A stretch of DNA of 64,000 bases, taken from positions 496,001 to 560,000 of the forward strand of contig FOZN01000001.1 in NCBI GenBank assembly GCA_900114805.1. The letters run 5' to 3'. Both the position numbers and the translations under genes were made by a program. This stretch comes from Agrococcus baldri. GTDB taxonomy: Bacteria; Actinomycetota; Actinomycetes; Actinomycetales; Microbacteriaceae. Positions within the stretch are counted from its first letter, which is position 1; each line of letters begins with the position of its first letter. The notes below the pieces were generated by a model that did no database searches, had not been told where the DNA came from, and saw only the letters and a program-made list of their open reading frames with translations. This document shows, one piece after another, positions 52,579 through 60,574 of this stretch.

Positions 52579-53550
52579 TCAGCGGGCCGAGCGGATCTTC
52601 GCCACCTCGTACAGGGTGACGGATGCCGCGATCCCGGCGTTCAGCGACTCCGTCATCGACTCGATGGGGATCGACACGATCGCGTCGCAGGTCTCCGCCA
52701 CCAGGCGTGAGATGCCCTTGCCCTCGCTGCCGACCACCACGACGAGCGGCCCGTCGGCGAGCTCGAGCCGGTGGAGCGGCACGTCGCCGTCGCCGTCCAG
52801 GCCGATCACGAACATCCCCTCGCCCTTGAGCTCCTTGAGGGTCGCCGTGAGGTTCGAGGCCATCGCGACGGGCACGCGCGCGGCGGCGCCGGCGCTGGTC
52901 TTCCACGCGCTCGCCGTCACGCCCACCGAGCGACGCTGCGGCACGATCACGCCCTGCGCGCCGAAGGCGGCGGCCGAGCGGATGATCGCGCCCAGGTTGC
53001 GCGGATCGGTGACGCCGTCGAGGGCGATGAACAGCGGGTTCTGGCCACGGCCGCGCACGGTCTCGAGCAGGTCGATGGGGTGCGCGTACTGGTACGGCGG
53101 CACCTTGAGCGCCACGCCCTGGTGCACGGTGTCGTGACCCGAGATGCGGTCGAGCTCCGGCCGCATCACCTCGAGCACGGGCACGCCGCGCTTGGTGGCG
53201 AGCGAGAGGATCTCCTTCACGCGGTCGTCCATCTCGAGCCGGGAGGCGAGGATGAGCGAGGTGGCGGGGATCTTCGCCTTCAGCGCCTCGAGCACCGAGT
53301 TGCGGCCGGTGACCAGCTCGGAGTCGTCCTTCGCCGACGAGGGCTTGCGGTGGCGCGGCGGCTCGGGCCGGCGGCTCTTGCCCGCGACGGCCTCGTAGCG
53401 CTCACGGGCGGCCTTGCGCTTGCCGGCCGGGTGCCACGAGCGGTCCTCCGCCTTCGGCGTCGGCCCCTTGCCCTCGAGCGACTTGCGGCCGTTCCCGCCG
53501 GTGCCCTTCTGGGGGCCCTTCTTGCGCGCGGGGCGCTGCGGCTTGTTCAT
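52579..53550 (-). CDS. rlmB: 23S rRNA 2'-O-methyltransferase (RlmB/SpoU family)
   Basis: A 323-residue enzyme. The first 75 residues are a basic low-complexity extension (KKGPQKGTGG...), usual in actinobacteria. A substrate-binding domain (VTGRNSVLEALK) precedes the SPOUT knot, with motif 1 DGVTDPRNLGAIIRSAAAFG, motif 2 VVVGSEGKGISRLV, and motif 3 SLNAGIAASVTLYEV. It methylates a ribose in 23S rRNA. The ATG overlaps the cysS stop by four bases (ATGA). The cysS-rlmB order is also that of Mycobacterium. Confidence 0.93.
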   Translation of the reverse strand: MNKPQRPARKKGPQKGTGGNGRKSLEGKGPTPKAEDRSWHPAGKRKAARERYEAVAGKSRRPEPPRHRKPSSAKDDSELVTGRNSVLEALKAKIPATSLILASRLEMDDRVKEILSLATKRGVPVLEVMRPELDRISGHDTVHQGVALKVPPYQYAHPIDLLETVRGRGQNPLFIALDGVTDPRNLGAIIRSAAAFGAQGVIVPQRRSVGVTASAWKTSAGAAARVPVAMASNLTATLKELKGEGMFVIGLDGDGDVPLHRLELADGPLVVVVGSEGKGISRLVAETCDAIVSIPIESMTESLNAGIAASVTLYEVAKIRSAR

Positions 53551-54971
53551 GCGATGCTCCAGGTCGTGGTCTGCTTGCCGTCCTCGACGAGGATGCCGGC
53601 TGCCGCGAGCGCGTCGCGGATGCGGTCGGAGGCGGCGAAGTCCTTCGCCGCGCGGGCCTCGCGGCGCTCCGCCAGCAGCGTCTCGACGAGGCTGGCCAAG
53701 GCGGCGGTCTGCGCTGCACCGGAGGTGCCCGACACTCCAGAATGCCACACGGCGTCCTCGGGGTCGAGTCCCAGTACCCGCAGCATCGCCAGCGCTTCCC
53801 CCGCGCGGGCGAGCGCGGCGCCCTTGTCGCCCGCGTCGAGCGCGGCGTTCGCGGCGCGCGTGGTCTCGTGCAGCACCGCCACCGCCTGCGGCGTCGAGAG
53901 GTCATCGTCCATGGCCGCGCCGAACGCATCCGGCACGTCCGTCTCGGGCAGCTCGCCCACCCGGCGCGCCCGCTCGAGCATCGCCTCGATGCGCCCGAAG
54001 GCGGCCTCCGCCTCGGCGAGCGAGCCGCCCTCGAGGCTGCCGTTCGCGGTGCGCAGGTCGATCGTCGACCGGTAGTGCGAGGCGGCCAGCAGGTAGCGCA
54101 CCACGATCGGGCGGACGCTGCCGAGCAGGTCGGCCGCGAAGATCGAGTTGCCGAGCGACTTCGACATCTTCTCGCCGTCGACGTTGACGAGCCCGTTGTG
54201 GCTCCAGACGCTCGCGAAGCCGAGCCCCGCCGCCGTCGACTGCGCGAGCTCGTTCTCGTGGTGCGGGAACCGCAGGTCGAGCCCGCCGCCGTGGATGTCG
54301 AAGGCGTCGCCGAGGTACTTGCGCGCCATCGCCGAGCACTCGATGTGCCAGCCGGGCCGGCCCGCGCCCCAGGACGACTCCCACGTGGCCGACTCGGGCT
54401 CGCCGTCCTTGCGGGCCTTCCAGAGCGCGAAGTCGCGCGGGTCGCGCTTGCCGCGCGGGTCGGCGTCGGCGGCCGGCTCCATCTTGTCGATCGACTGCCG
54501 CGTGAGCGCGCCGTACTGCGGCCAGGAGCGCACGTCGAAGTAGACGTCGGCCGAGCCGTCGAGCGCCTCGTAGGCGTGGCCGCGCTCGATGAGCAGGGCG
54601 ATCAGCGCGTGCATCTCGGGCACGGATGCGGTGGCCCGCGGCTCGTAGGTCGGCGCGAGCACGCCGACGGCCCGGTAGGCCGCCGTGAACTCCAGCTCGA
54701 TGCGGTAGGCCAGCGCCCACCAGGGCTCGTCGACGGCGTTCACCAGCACCTTGTCGTCGATGTCGGTGACGTTGCGCACGAAGGTGACGCGGCCTACGCG
54801 GTAGGCGAGCCAGCGGCGCCAGAGGTCGTAGGCGACGGCGCTGCGCACGTGGCCGATGTGCGGGCTCGACTGCACGGTGGGCCCGCAGACGTACATCGAC
54901 ACCTCGCCGGCCTTGAGCGGCTGGAGGTCGACGACGGCCTGCTGCTTCGAGTCGTAGATGCGCACGGTCAC
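53547..54971 (-). CDS. cysS: Cysteinyl-tRNA synthetase
   Basis: A 474-residue class I synthetase that charges tRNA-Cys. The zinc cysteine is in YVCGPTVQSSPHIGHVRS, whose PHIGH is the HIGH motif. Other zinc ligands are in HIECSAMARKYLG and HHENELAQS, and the KMSKS loop is DGEKMSKSLGN. The C-terminal anticodon helices end in DGKQTTTWS. GTG 54971 is chosen because TAGCCT lies eight bases upstream. Longer forms would read through the 55-base repeats. Confidence 0.95.
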   Translation of the reverse strand: MTVRIYDSKQQAVVDLQPLKAGEVSMYVCGPTVQSSPHIGHVRSAVAYDLWRRWLAYRVGRVTFVRNVTDIDDKVLVNAVDEPWWALAYRIELEFTAAYRAVGVLAPTYEPRATASVPEMHALIALLIERGHAYEALDGSADVYFDVRSWPQYGALTRQSIDKMEPAADADPRGKRDPRDFALWKARKDGEPESATWESSWGAGRPGWHIECSAMARKYLGDAFDIHGGGLDLRFPHHENELAQSTAAGLGFASVWSHNGLVNVDGEKMSKSLGNSIFAADLLGSVRPIVVRYLLAASHYRSTIDLRTANGSLEGGSLAEAEAAFGRIEAMLERARRVGELPETDVPDAFGAAMDDDLSTPQAVAVLHETTRAANAALDAGDKGAALARAGEALAMLRVLGLDPEDAVWHSGVSGTSGAAQTAALASLVETLLAERREARAAKDFAASDRIRDALAAAGILVEDGKQTTTWSIA

Positions 54972-54979
54972 GGTTCCAT

Positions 54980-54985
54980 AGGCTA
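54980..54985 (-). promoter_or_regulatory. Near-leaderless -10 element TAGCCT
   Basis: TAGCCT on the minus strand ends eight bases before the GTG at 54971 of cysS. The tandem repeat starts five bases further upstream. Confidence 0.55.
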
Positions 54986-54989
54986 CTTG

Positions 54990-55100
54990 CCGCGCGCGAC
55001 GGCCGGTCGAGCAGCGGCGCAGGCCGACCGAGCCCGCGCTGCCGCCCGCGCGCGACGGCCGGTCGAGCAGCGGCGCAGGCCGACCGAGCCCGCACTGCCG
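54990..55100. repeat. 55-base tandem duplication with REP-like core
   Basis: Bases 54990-55044 recur at 55046-55100 with one mismatch (55038 vs 55094) and one base between the copies. Each has the core GGTCGAGCAGCGGCGCAGG followed by CCGACC, so it can fold GGTCG..CGACC. GGTCGAGCAGCGG is shared with the element after groEL. It fills half of the 230-base gap between cysS and the HNH gene. Confidence 0.92.
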
Positions 55101-55189
55101 GTTGGCCGACCAGGGCGCTCCGCTCCCCTGTCGAGACCGAGTTCTCCACACCCCGTCCGACTCCCTGTTCCCATGTCAGTGGCCGCTGA

Positions 55190-55195
55190 TTGAAT
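55190..55195 (+). promoter_or_regulatory. Possible leaderless -10 element TTGAAT
   Basis: TTGAAT ends six bases before the ATG at 55202. It also contains an in-frame TTG (55190) that could be a longer start. Confidence 0.45.
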
Positions 55196-55201
55196 GCCTG
55201 C

Positions 55202-56731
55202 ATGTTCGAGGACGGCATGGATGCGGAGGAGTACATCGCTGCTGTCCGTGCCGGCGCGATCGACCCGTACGGCCGTTCTGCGGATGAGCTGCAGGAGTCG
55301 TTGGACGCGTACGATCGCGACTGGACCGAGCGGCTGATGGCGCTCACGGATGAGCAGCTCGACGAGGTCGTCGCGGGCCGGATGCCGTTGCCGGCGCTCC
55401 CAGGCCCGATCGAGTCGGAGCACGCCGCGCGCTTCCGCGCCGAGTTCGAGTTCGTCGGCCGTGCCCGCGCCCTGCAGGCCCAGCGGGCCCGGCTGGAGGC
55501 GGCCGAGCGGGAGCTGCTGGCGGCGCGCTTCGCGCGGCTGGCCGATGAGCCGGGCGTGTTCGACACGAACCTGCGCGAGACTGCCTCGAACCTGGCGGTG
55601 GAGCTGCGCCTGTCGGATCGGACGATGGAGCGGCGCATGATCGCCGCCGCCCGCACGGTGACGGAGCTGCCGCTCACGCACGACGCGCACCGGGCCGGCC
55701 GCATCAACAGCGGGCACCTGCGCACCATCGAGCAGGCGACCGAGACGCTGCGGCTCGACAGCAACGTGCAGCCCGACGAGCGGGCGAGGGTCGAGCAGGA
55801 GCTCGTCGCGATCGCCGAGACGGTCACGCCCGGGCAGTTGCGCTCGCGTGCGAGGCGGATCGTCGATCGGGCGCTGTCCGAGCCGCTGCAGCAGCGGCAC
55901 GATCGGGCACGCGAGACGCGGGAGCTGTTCCTGCAGGACGAGGGCGACGGGATGGCGTTCCTGGGCGTGCGATGCATAGCCGTGGCGGCGAAGGCCGCCT
56001 ACAACCGCGCCACCGACGCGGCCCGCCGCAAGCCGAAGGACGACCCGCGCACGTTCGACCAGTACCGGGCCGATGTCGTGCTGGATCTGCTCACCCGCGG
56101 CGAGGTGCCCGACGACACGAATGGCGTGCACGGGGTGAACGGCATCACCGCCACGGTCGCGTTGACGATCCCGGCGACCTCGCTGCTGCGCGAGCGGGGC
56201 GGCGACGGTGCCGGGCAGGAGCTGTTCCCGGCGCTGCTCGATGATGAGATCCTCGTCGATGTCGACACCGTCCGCATGCTCGCCGCCGAGACGGTCACCT
56301 GGGAGCGGCTCTTCCTCCACCCCGTCACCGGTGTGCCCGTGACGGTCGACACGTACCGGCCCAACCGGGCGATGCGGCGCTGGCTGCGCGCCCGCGACGG
56401 CCGCTGCCGCTGGCCCGGCTGCAACAACCCGGTCTACCGCGCCGACGTCGACCACACGCACGACTGGGCGGCAGGCGGCGTGACCACGATCGGCAATCTG
56501 GCGCACCTGTGCCGGCGTCACCACACGATGAAGCACGCCACCGCCTGGACCGTCCAGCAGCTCCAGGACGGGGTGCTCGAGTTCACCAGCCCGCTCGGCG
56601 TGGTGCTGCGCAGCGAGCCCGAACCCCAGGGCCCAGCCTTCACCGACACCGACGACGTCATCTGGGGCACCATCGCCTGCACCCAGCCCAGCCTCCCCAA
56701 CGCACCACCACTGGTCGACGTACCCTTCTGA
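55202..56731 (+). CDS. DUF222/HNH endonuclease (13E12-repeat type)
   Basis: A 509-residue protein. The DUF222 helical region covers about 60-330 and the HNH nuclease about 385-450: CRWPGCNNPVYRADVDHTHD (two zinc cysteines and the DH pair), WAAGGVTTIGNLAHLCRRHHTMKH (in part). The family is multi-copy in actinobacteria and is suspected of mobile-element or defence links, but no activity is proven. The HNH histidines and cysteines are all present. A 14-base tandem repeat begins 18 bases after the stop. Confidence 0.92.
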   Translation: MFEDGMDAEEYIAAVRAGAIDPYGRSADELQESLDAYDRDWTERLMALTDEQLDEVVAGRMPLPALPGPIESEHAARFRAEFEFVGRARALQAQRARLEAAERELLAARFARLADEPGVFDTNLRETASNLAVELRLSDRTMERRMIAAARTVTELPLTHDAHRAGRINSGHLRTIEQATETLRLDSNVQPDERARVEQELVAIAETVTPGQLRSRARRIVDRALSEPLQQRHDRARETRELFLQDEGDGMAFLGVRCIAVAAKAAYNRATDAARRKPKDDPRTFDQYRADVVLDLLTRGEVPDDTNGVHGVNGITATVALTIPATSLLRERGGDGAGQELFPALLDDEILVDVDTVRMLAAETVTWERLFLHPVTGVPVTVDTYRPNRAMRRWLRARDGRCRWPGCNNPVYRADVDHTHDWAAGGVTTIGNLAHLCRRHHTMKHATAWTVQQLQDGVLEFTSPLGVVLRSEPEPQGPAFTDTDDVIWGTIACTQPSLPNAPPLVDVPF

Positions 56732-56748
56732 CACCGGCCGCCGACAGC

Positions 56749-56790
56749 GGCCACGCCGACCCGGCCACGCCGACCCGGCCACGCCGACCC
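56749..56790. repeat. 14-base tandem repeat
   Basis: GGCCACGCCGACCC occurs three times in a row (56749, 56763, 56777), with a degenerate fourth start after it. It lies in the 97-base gap between the HNH and ispDF genes, which converge. Confidence 0.92.
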
Positions 56791-56828
56791 GGCCGCGCTG
56801 ACAACGGGCGCTCTCGCGTGCGCTGCGG

Positions 56829-58013
56829 CTACCGGCGGCGGATGAGCGCCGTCGCGATCGCCTGCACGCCCTCACCGCGACCGGTGGCGCCCAGCCCGTC
56901 GGTGGTGGTGCCGCTGACGCTGACCGGCGCGCCGAGCATCGCGCCCAGCACCCGCTGCGCCTCGTCGCGGCGCGGGCCGATGCGCGGGCGATTGCCGAGC
57001 ACCTGCACCGCGACGTTCACCGGCGTCCAGCCCTCGCTGCCGAGCCGCTCGAGCGCCGCCCGCACGAACACCTCGCCGCGCGCGCCCGCGTGCTGCGGAT
57101 CGTCGACGCCGACGAGCCCACCGATATCGCCGAGCCCGGCCGCGCTCAGCAGCGCGTCGACGATCGCGTGGCAGACGACGTCGCCGTCGGAGTGGCCCGC
57201 GAGCCCCTGCCCCTCCCACTCGAGGCCGGCGAGCCAGAGCGCGCCGTCGCCACCGAAGGCGTGCACATCGACGCCGATGCCGGTCCTGAGGTCCATCTCG
57301 CGCTCCTTCTGCGACAGCAGCGACTCAGCCCGCTCCGCATCGGCGGGGGTGGTGATCTTGAAGGCGAGCTCGTCGCCCGGCACCGCCACCACCGGCTCGC
57401 CGAGCGCCTGCACGAGCTGCGCGTCATCGGTCGAGTCCGCACGGGCATCCCCCGCCGCCTCGTAGGCACGGCGCAGCACCTGCGCATCGAAGCCCTGCGG
57501 CGTCTGCATCGCACGCAGCGTCGAGCGGTCGACGATCGCGCCGAGGGCCTCGTCGGCACCGGCCGGCGCCGCGACGTCGACTGCGCGGACGGCATCCACC
57601 ACGCGCACCGTGTCGACGACCGGCAGCACCGGCACGACCGCCACAGCACCCGCCTCCAGCGCAGCGCGGACCCGGTCGAACGGCGTCGCCGGCGTGAGCG
57701 CCCTGGCGGCGTCGTGCACGAGCACGAAGCGCACCTCACCCGCCGCGGCGAGCCCCGCCAGCACCGAGTCGGCGCGCGTCGCACCACCGGTGACCACGTG
57801 AGCCGTGACGCCTGCGCGCGCGGCGATCGTGGACGCATCCGCCTCGTACCCGCTCGGCACCACCACGACGATGCGCGCGGGTAGCCACCCGAGGTCGCGC
57901 AGCGCGTGCTCGAGCACGGTCGCTCCGGCGAGCTGCGCGAACGCCTTCGGCACGCCGCGGCCGAGGCGCGTGCCGCTGCCGGCGGCGACGACGATCAGTG
58001 CGGTCTCGGTCAC
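56829..58013 (-). CDS. ispDF: Bifunctional IspD/IspF isoprenoid enzyme
   Basis: A 394-residue fusion of two MEP-pathway steps. Residues 1-230 are IspD (VVAAGSGTRLGRGVPKAFAQ binds CTP; VHDAARAL and AMQTPQGFD are also typical), which makes CDP-methylerythritol. Residues about 237-394 are IspF, with zinc ligands in GIGVDVHAF and GHSDGDVVCHAI, which makes the cyclic diphosphate. The GTG start follows a leaderless promoter. Fused IspDF occurs in several bacterial groups; Mycobacterium keeps two genes at the same site. Confidence 0.94.
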   Translation of the reverse strand: MTETALIVVAAGSGTRLGRGVPKAFAQLAGATVLEHALRDLGWLPARIVVVVPSGYEADASTIAARAGVTAHVVTGGATRADSVLAGLAAAGEVRFVLVHDAARALTPATPFDRVRAALEAGAVAVVPVLPVVDTVRVVDAVRAVDVAAPAGADEALGAIVDRSTLRAMQTPQGFDAQVLRRAYEAAGDARADSTDDAQLVQALGEPVVAVPGDELAFKITTPADAERAESLLSQKEREMDLRTGIGVDVHAFGGDGALWLAGLEWEGQGLAGHSDGDVVCHAIVDALLSAAGLGDIGGLVGVDDPQHAGARGEVFVRAALERLGSEGWTPVNVAVQVLGNRPRIGPRRDEAQRVLGAMLGAPVSVSGTTTDGLGATGRGEGVQAIATALIRRR

Positions 58014-58019
58014 AGCGAC

Positions 58020-58025
58020 AGCCTA
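58020..58025 (-). promoter_or_regulatory. Leaderless -10 element TAGGCT (ispDF)
   Basis: TAGGCT on the minus strand ends six bases before the GTG at 58013. The divergent DUF1648 promoter is 16 bases away. Confidence 0.65.
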
Positions 58026-58041
58026 TGGCGGCGCGGCTGGC

Positions 58042-58047
58042 TAGCCT
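58042..58047 (+). promoter_or_regulatory. Leaderless -10 element TAGCCT (DUF1648)
   Basis: TAGCCT ends six bases before the ATG at 58054. Each of the two promoters must use -35 contacts inside the other gene. Confidence 0.65.
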
Positions 58048-58053
58048 GGTGCG

Positions 58054-58536
58054 ATGCCCCGGTCGCAGCGGCCCGCCCGCACGTACACGACGGATGCGCT
58101 CACTCGCGCCGTGCGCATCCTCGCGCTCGTCGCCGCGGTCGCGGTCGCCGGCTGGGTGCTGCTGCTCTACCCGGCGATGCCGCAGACGGTGCCGACGCAC
58201 TTCGACGTCACCGGCACCCCTGACGCGTGGGGCGACAAGTCGAGCGTGCTCGCGCTGGTGGCCGTGTCCGTCCTGCTGCCTGCCGCGATGGCGTGGCTGT
58301 CGACGAAGCCGCGCTGGTTCAACCTGCCCGTGCCGGTCACCGAGGAGAACGCGCAGCGCCTCTACCGAGAGGGCGAGCGCATGCTGGTGTGGATGATGGT
58401 GCCGATCGCCATGCTGTTCACGGGCATCGCGTTGAGCCTGGTCGGCATGCCCGTCGCACCGGTGCTGTGGATCGGCGGCGCCGGCATGCTCGTCGTGCTC
58501 GCCATCGGCGTCGTGCGGATGCTGCGCGCAGCGTAG
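58054..58536 (+). CDS. DUF1648 membrane protein
   Basis: A 160-residue protein. The DUF1648 segment LYPAMPQTVPTHFDVTGTPDAWGDK (about 39-63, in part) follows the first helix, and the pattern of helices is about 22-40, 65-85, 110-130 and 135-155. The family is often linked to SdpI-like immunity proteins, but on its own it has no proven role. The ATG is set by a leaderless promoter 40 bases from the divergent ispDF start. Confidence 0.85.
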   Translation: MPRSQRPARTYTTDALTRAVRILALVAAVAVAGWVLLLYPAMPQTVPTHFDVTGTPDAWGDKSSVLALVAVSVLLPAAMAWLSTKPRWFNLPVPVTEENAQRLYREGERMLVWMMVPIAMLFTGIALSLVGMPVAPVLWIGGAGMLVVLAIGVVRMLRAA

Positions 58537-58659
58537 ACGGCGGCAGCGCCGCGGAACGGCGGCAGCGACACGGGGGCGGCGCAGCGCCGCATGGACGACG
58601 GCAGCGCCACGGAGACGGCTGCAGCGGCGCGGTCGGCCACCGGCAAGCCCATGAGACGA

Positions 58660-58694
58660 CGAAGGCGCCCGGCCTCGCGGCTCGGGCGCCTTCG
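58660..58694 (-). terminator. Terminator hairpin after carD
   Basis: CGAAGGCGCCCG (58660-58671) and CGGGCGCCTTCG (58683-58694) are a perfect 12-pair stem with an 11-base loop. It starts 16 bases after the carD stop and may also stop reading from the DUF1648 gene. The 120 bases to its left hold loose copies of GGCGGCAGCG and no gene. Confidence 0.88.
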
Positions 58695-58709
58695 CGCAGT
58701 CTCTGCGGG

Positions 58710-59198
58710 TCAGCTCGCGGGGGCGAGCGCCTCGTCGAGGCGCGCCGAAGCAGCATCCTCATCGGTCTTCTCCGCGAGCGCCAGCTCGCTCACCAGGATC
58801 TGCCGAGCCTTCGCCAGCATGCGCTTCTCGCCGGCCGAGAGGCCACGGTCCTGGTCGCGGCGCGAGAGGTCGCGGACGACCTCGCTCACCTTGATGACGT
58901 CACCCGAGGCGAGCTTCTCGACGTTCGCCTTGTAGCGGCGGGCCCAGTTGGTGGGCTCCTCGGTGAAGTCGGCGCGCAGCACCTCGAAGACCTTGTCGAG
59001 GCCCTCCTCGCCGATGACGTCACGCACGCCGACCATATCGACGTTGGCGGCGGGGACCTCGATGGTGAGGCCGCCCTGCGCGACGTTGAGCTTCAGGTAC
59101 GTCATCTCGACGCCCTTGATCTTGCGCACCTTGACCTCGGTGATCGTCGCGGCACCGTGGTGCGGGTAGACGACAGTCTCTCCGACCTCAAAGTTCAT
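58710..59198 (-). CDS. carD: CarD-family RNA polymerase-binding transcription regulator
   Basis: A 162-residue protein. The N-terminal Tudor-like domain (1-65: [20 protein letters not shown], in part) binds the RNA polymerase beta subunit, and the C-terminal helical domain (70-162) contacts DNA at the -10 edge; [17 protein letters not shown] is highly conserved. CarD stabilises open promoter complexes and is essential in mycobacteria. The ATG has a GAGGAG site. An AT-rich -10 lies about 30 bases upstream. A good share of the leaderless promoters here may depend on it. Confidence 0.96.
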   Translation of the reverse strand: MNFEVGETVVYPHHGAATITEVKVRKIKGVEMTYLKLNVAQGGLTIEVPAANVDMVGVRDVIGEEGLDKVFEVLRADFTEEPTNWARRYKANVEKLASGDVIKVSEVVRDLSRRDQDRGLSAGEKRMLAKARQILVSELALAEKTDEDAASARLDEALAPAS

Positions 59199-59229
59199 CG
59201 AATGCTCCTCGTCCTAGCCCAGAACCTTG

Positions 59230-59235
59230 ATTTTA
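59230..59235 (-). promoter_or_regulatory. carD -10 element TAAAAT
   Basis: GATAAAAT on the minus strand is one of the most AT-rich stretches in the window. A loose -35 (TTGGCG) is 15 bases upstream, a short spacing. Confidence 0.55.
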
Positions 59236-59411
59236 TCACAGCGTGTCGCTCGCCAAGGCCCTCCGGAGGTGCTTGAATCACGCCCCGCGCGAATGTCGCA
59301 ACCGCCCTCCGTCCAGTCTCGCGCGCACACGAGGCCGCCGGTAGTAGACTCGATCGCGACCGCGCCACGCACACCAGCGGGCCATCAGCGTCACCTGTCG
59401 AAAGGGTCCCC

Positions 59412-59876
59412 GTGCAGCCTCGTCTCGCCGCAGCAGCAGTCGCAGCCGTCGTCGTCGCCATCGCCGCGACCGGATGCAACATCCTCACGCCGCAGGCGAC
59501 CACGATCGACTACGACGCCTCCGACGGCGTCTCGGGCTCGACGGGCACGGTCGAGATCCACAACGCCATGCTCATCGGCGAGCCCGACGGCGACGCTCTG
59601 AACCTCGCCGTCACCTTCACGAACGAGGGCGAGGCGACCGTCGTCGAGGTGCGCGTCGACGACGAGGCGCAGCAGGTGCGAGTCTCCGAGGGCGTCACCA
59701 CGTTCGGCTTCCCCGACGAAGAGCAGCTGATCTTCCCCCAGACGGGCGAACTGCCCTTCGGCTCGCTGCGCAACGTGTCGTTCCAGGCGGACGGTGCCCA
59801 GCCGGCCGGCCTCGGCGTGCCGATGATCTCGAGCGAGGCGCTCGGCTACGAGACGCTCGCGCCGACCGCTGAGTAA
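59412..59876 (+). CDS. LpqE-like lipoprotein
   Basis: A 154-residue exported lipoprotein. The signal is AAAAVAAVVVAIAATGC with Cys22 as the lipid site, followed by NILTPQATTIDYDASDGV. The rest is a beta-sandwich-like domain (VEIHNAMLIGEPDGDALNLAVTFTNEG, in part). Position next to carD matches lpqE of Mycobacterium. Members are sometimes annotated as methylase, which is wrong. Function is unclear, possibly metal or envelope related. AAAGGG precedes the GTG; a TAGACT -10 near 59345 would give a leader of about 55 bases. Confidence 0.82.
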   Translation: MQPRLAAAAVAAVVVAIAATGCNILTPQATTIDYDASDGVSGSTGTVEIHNAMLIGEPDGDALNLAVTFTNEGEATVVEVRVDDEAQQVRVSEGVTTFGFPDEEQLIFPQTGELPFGSLRNVSFQADGAQPAGLGVPMISSEALGYETLAPTAE

Positions 59877-59890
59877 TCCCGCGAGCGCCC

Positions 59891-60574
59891 TCAGCGCTCG
59901 AAGCGGTAGCCGAGCCCGCGCAGCGTGACCACGCACGTCGGGCTCGAAGGGTCTTCCTCGATCTTCGCGCGCAGCCGCTTGATGTGCACGTCGAGCGTCT
60001 TGGTGTCGCCGAAGTAGTCGCTGCCCCACACGCGGTCGATGAGCTGCCCGCGCGTGAGCACGCGGCCGGCATTGCGCATCAGGTATTCGAGCAGCTCGAA
60101 CTCGCGCAGCGGCATCGCCACCTCGTCGCCTGCGACGCGCACGGTGTGGCTGTCGGAGTCGAGCCGCACCCGGCCGATCTCCACCACCGAGTCGTCCTCG
60201 TCCTCCTCGTCGACCGCGCGGCGGCGCAGCACGGCACGGATGCGCGCCACGAGCTCCCGGGACGAGTACGGCTTGGTGACGTAGTCGTCGGCACCCAGCT
60301 CGAGCCCGACGATCGTGTCGATCTCGCTGTCCTTCGCGGTCACCATGATGATCGGCACCTGCGAGCGCTGCCGGATGTGCCGGCACACCTCGGTGCCGCT
60401 GCGGCCGGGCAGCATCAGGTCGAGCAGCACCAGGTCGGCGCCCTCCTGCTCCCACATGCGCACCGCGGCGTCGCCGTCCTCGGCGTGCGCGGTCTCGTAT
60501 CCCTCCAGCTCGAGCAGGTAGGCCAGCGGCTCGGCGAGCGCCGGCTCGTCCTCGACGATCAGGATGCGCGTCAT
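59891..60574 (-). CDS. regX3: RegX3-type response regulator
   Basis: A 227-residue OmpR-class regulator of phosphate starvation. The receiver has VEDEP, phospho-acceptor Asp52 in LLDLMLPG, and DDYVTKPYSSREL. The winged helix (about 130-227) has RVWGSDYFGDTKTLDVHIKRLR (in part) and ends TLRGLGYRFE, close to RegX3/PhoP sequences. The ATG overlaps the kinase stop by four bases. Convergent with the LpqE-like gene. Confidence 0.93.
   Translation of the reverse strand: MTRILIVEDEPALAEPLAYLLELEGYETAHAEDGDAAVRMWEQEGADLVLLDLMLPGRSGTEVCRHIRQRSQVPIIMVTAKDSEIDTIVGLELGADDYVTKPYSSRELVARIRAVLRRRAVDEEDEDDSVVEIGRVRLDSDSHTVRVAGDEVAMPLREFELLEYLMRNAGRVLTRGQLIDRVWGSDYFGDTKTLDVHIKRLRAKIEEDPSSPTCVVTLRGLGYRFER

Noticed and set aside
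55202..56731. A mobile element carrying the HNH gene
   Set aside because: No terminal inverted repeats, target duplication or transposase were seen around it; DUF222-HNH genes are usually fixed chromosomal copies.
58537..58620. A coding region between DUF1648 and the carD terminator
   Set aside because: The stretch consists of loose copies of GGCGGCAGCG and has no start with a ribosome site or leaderless element.
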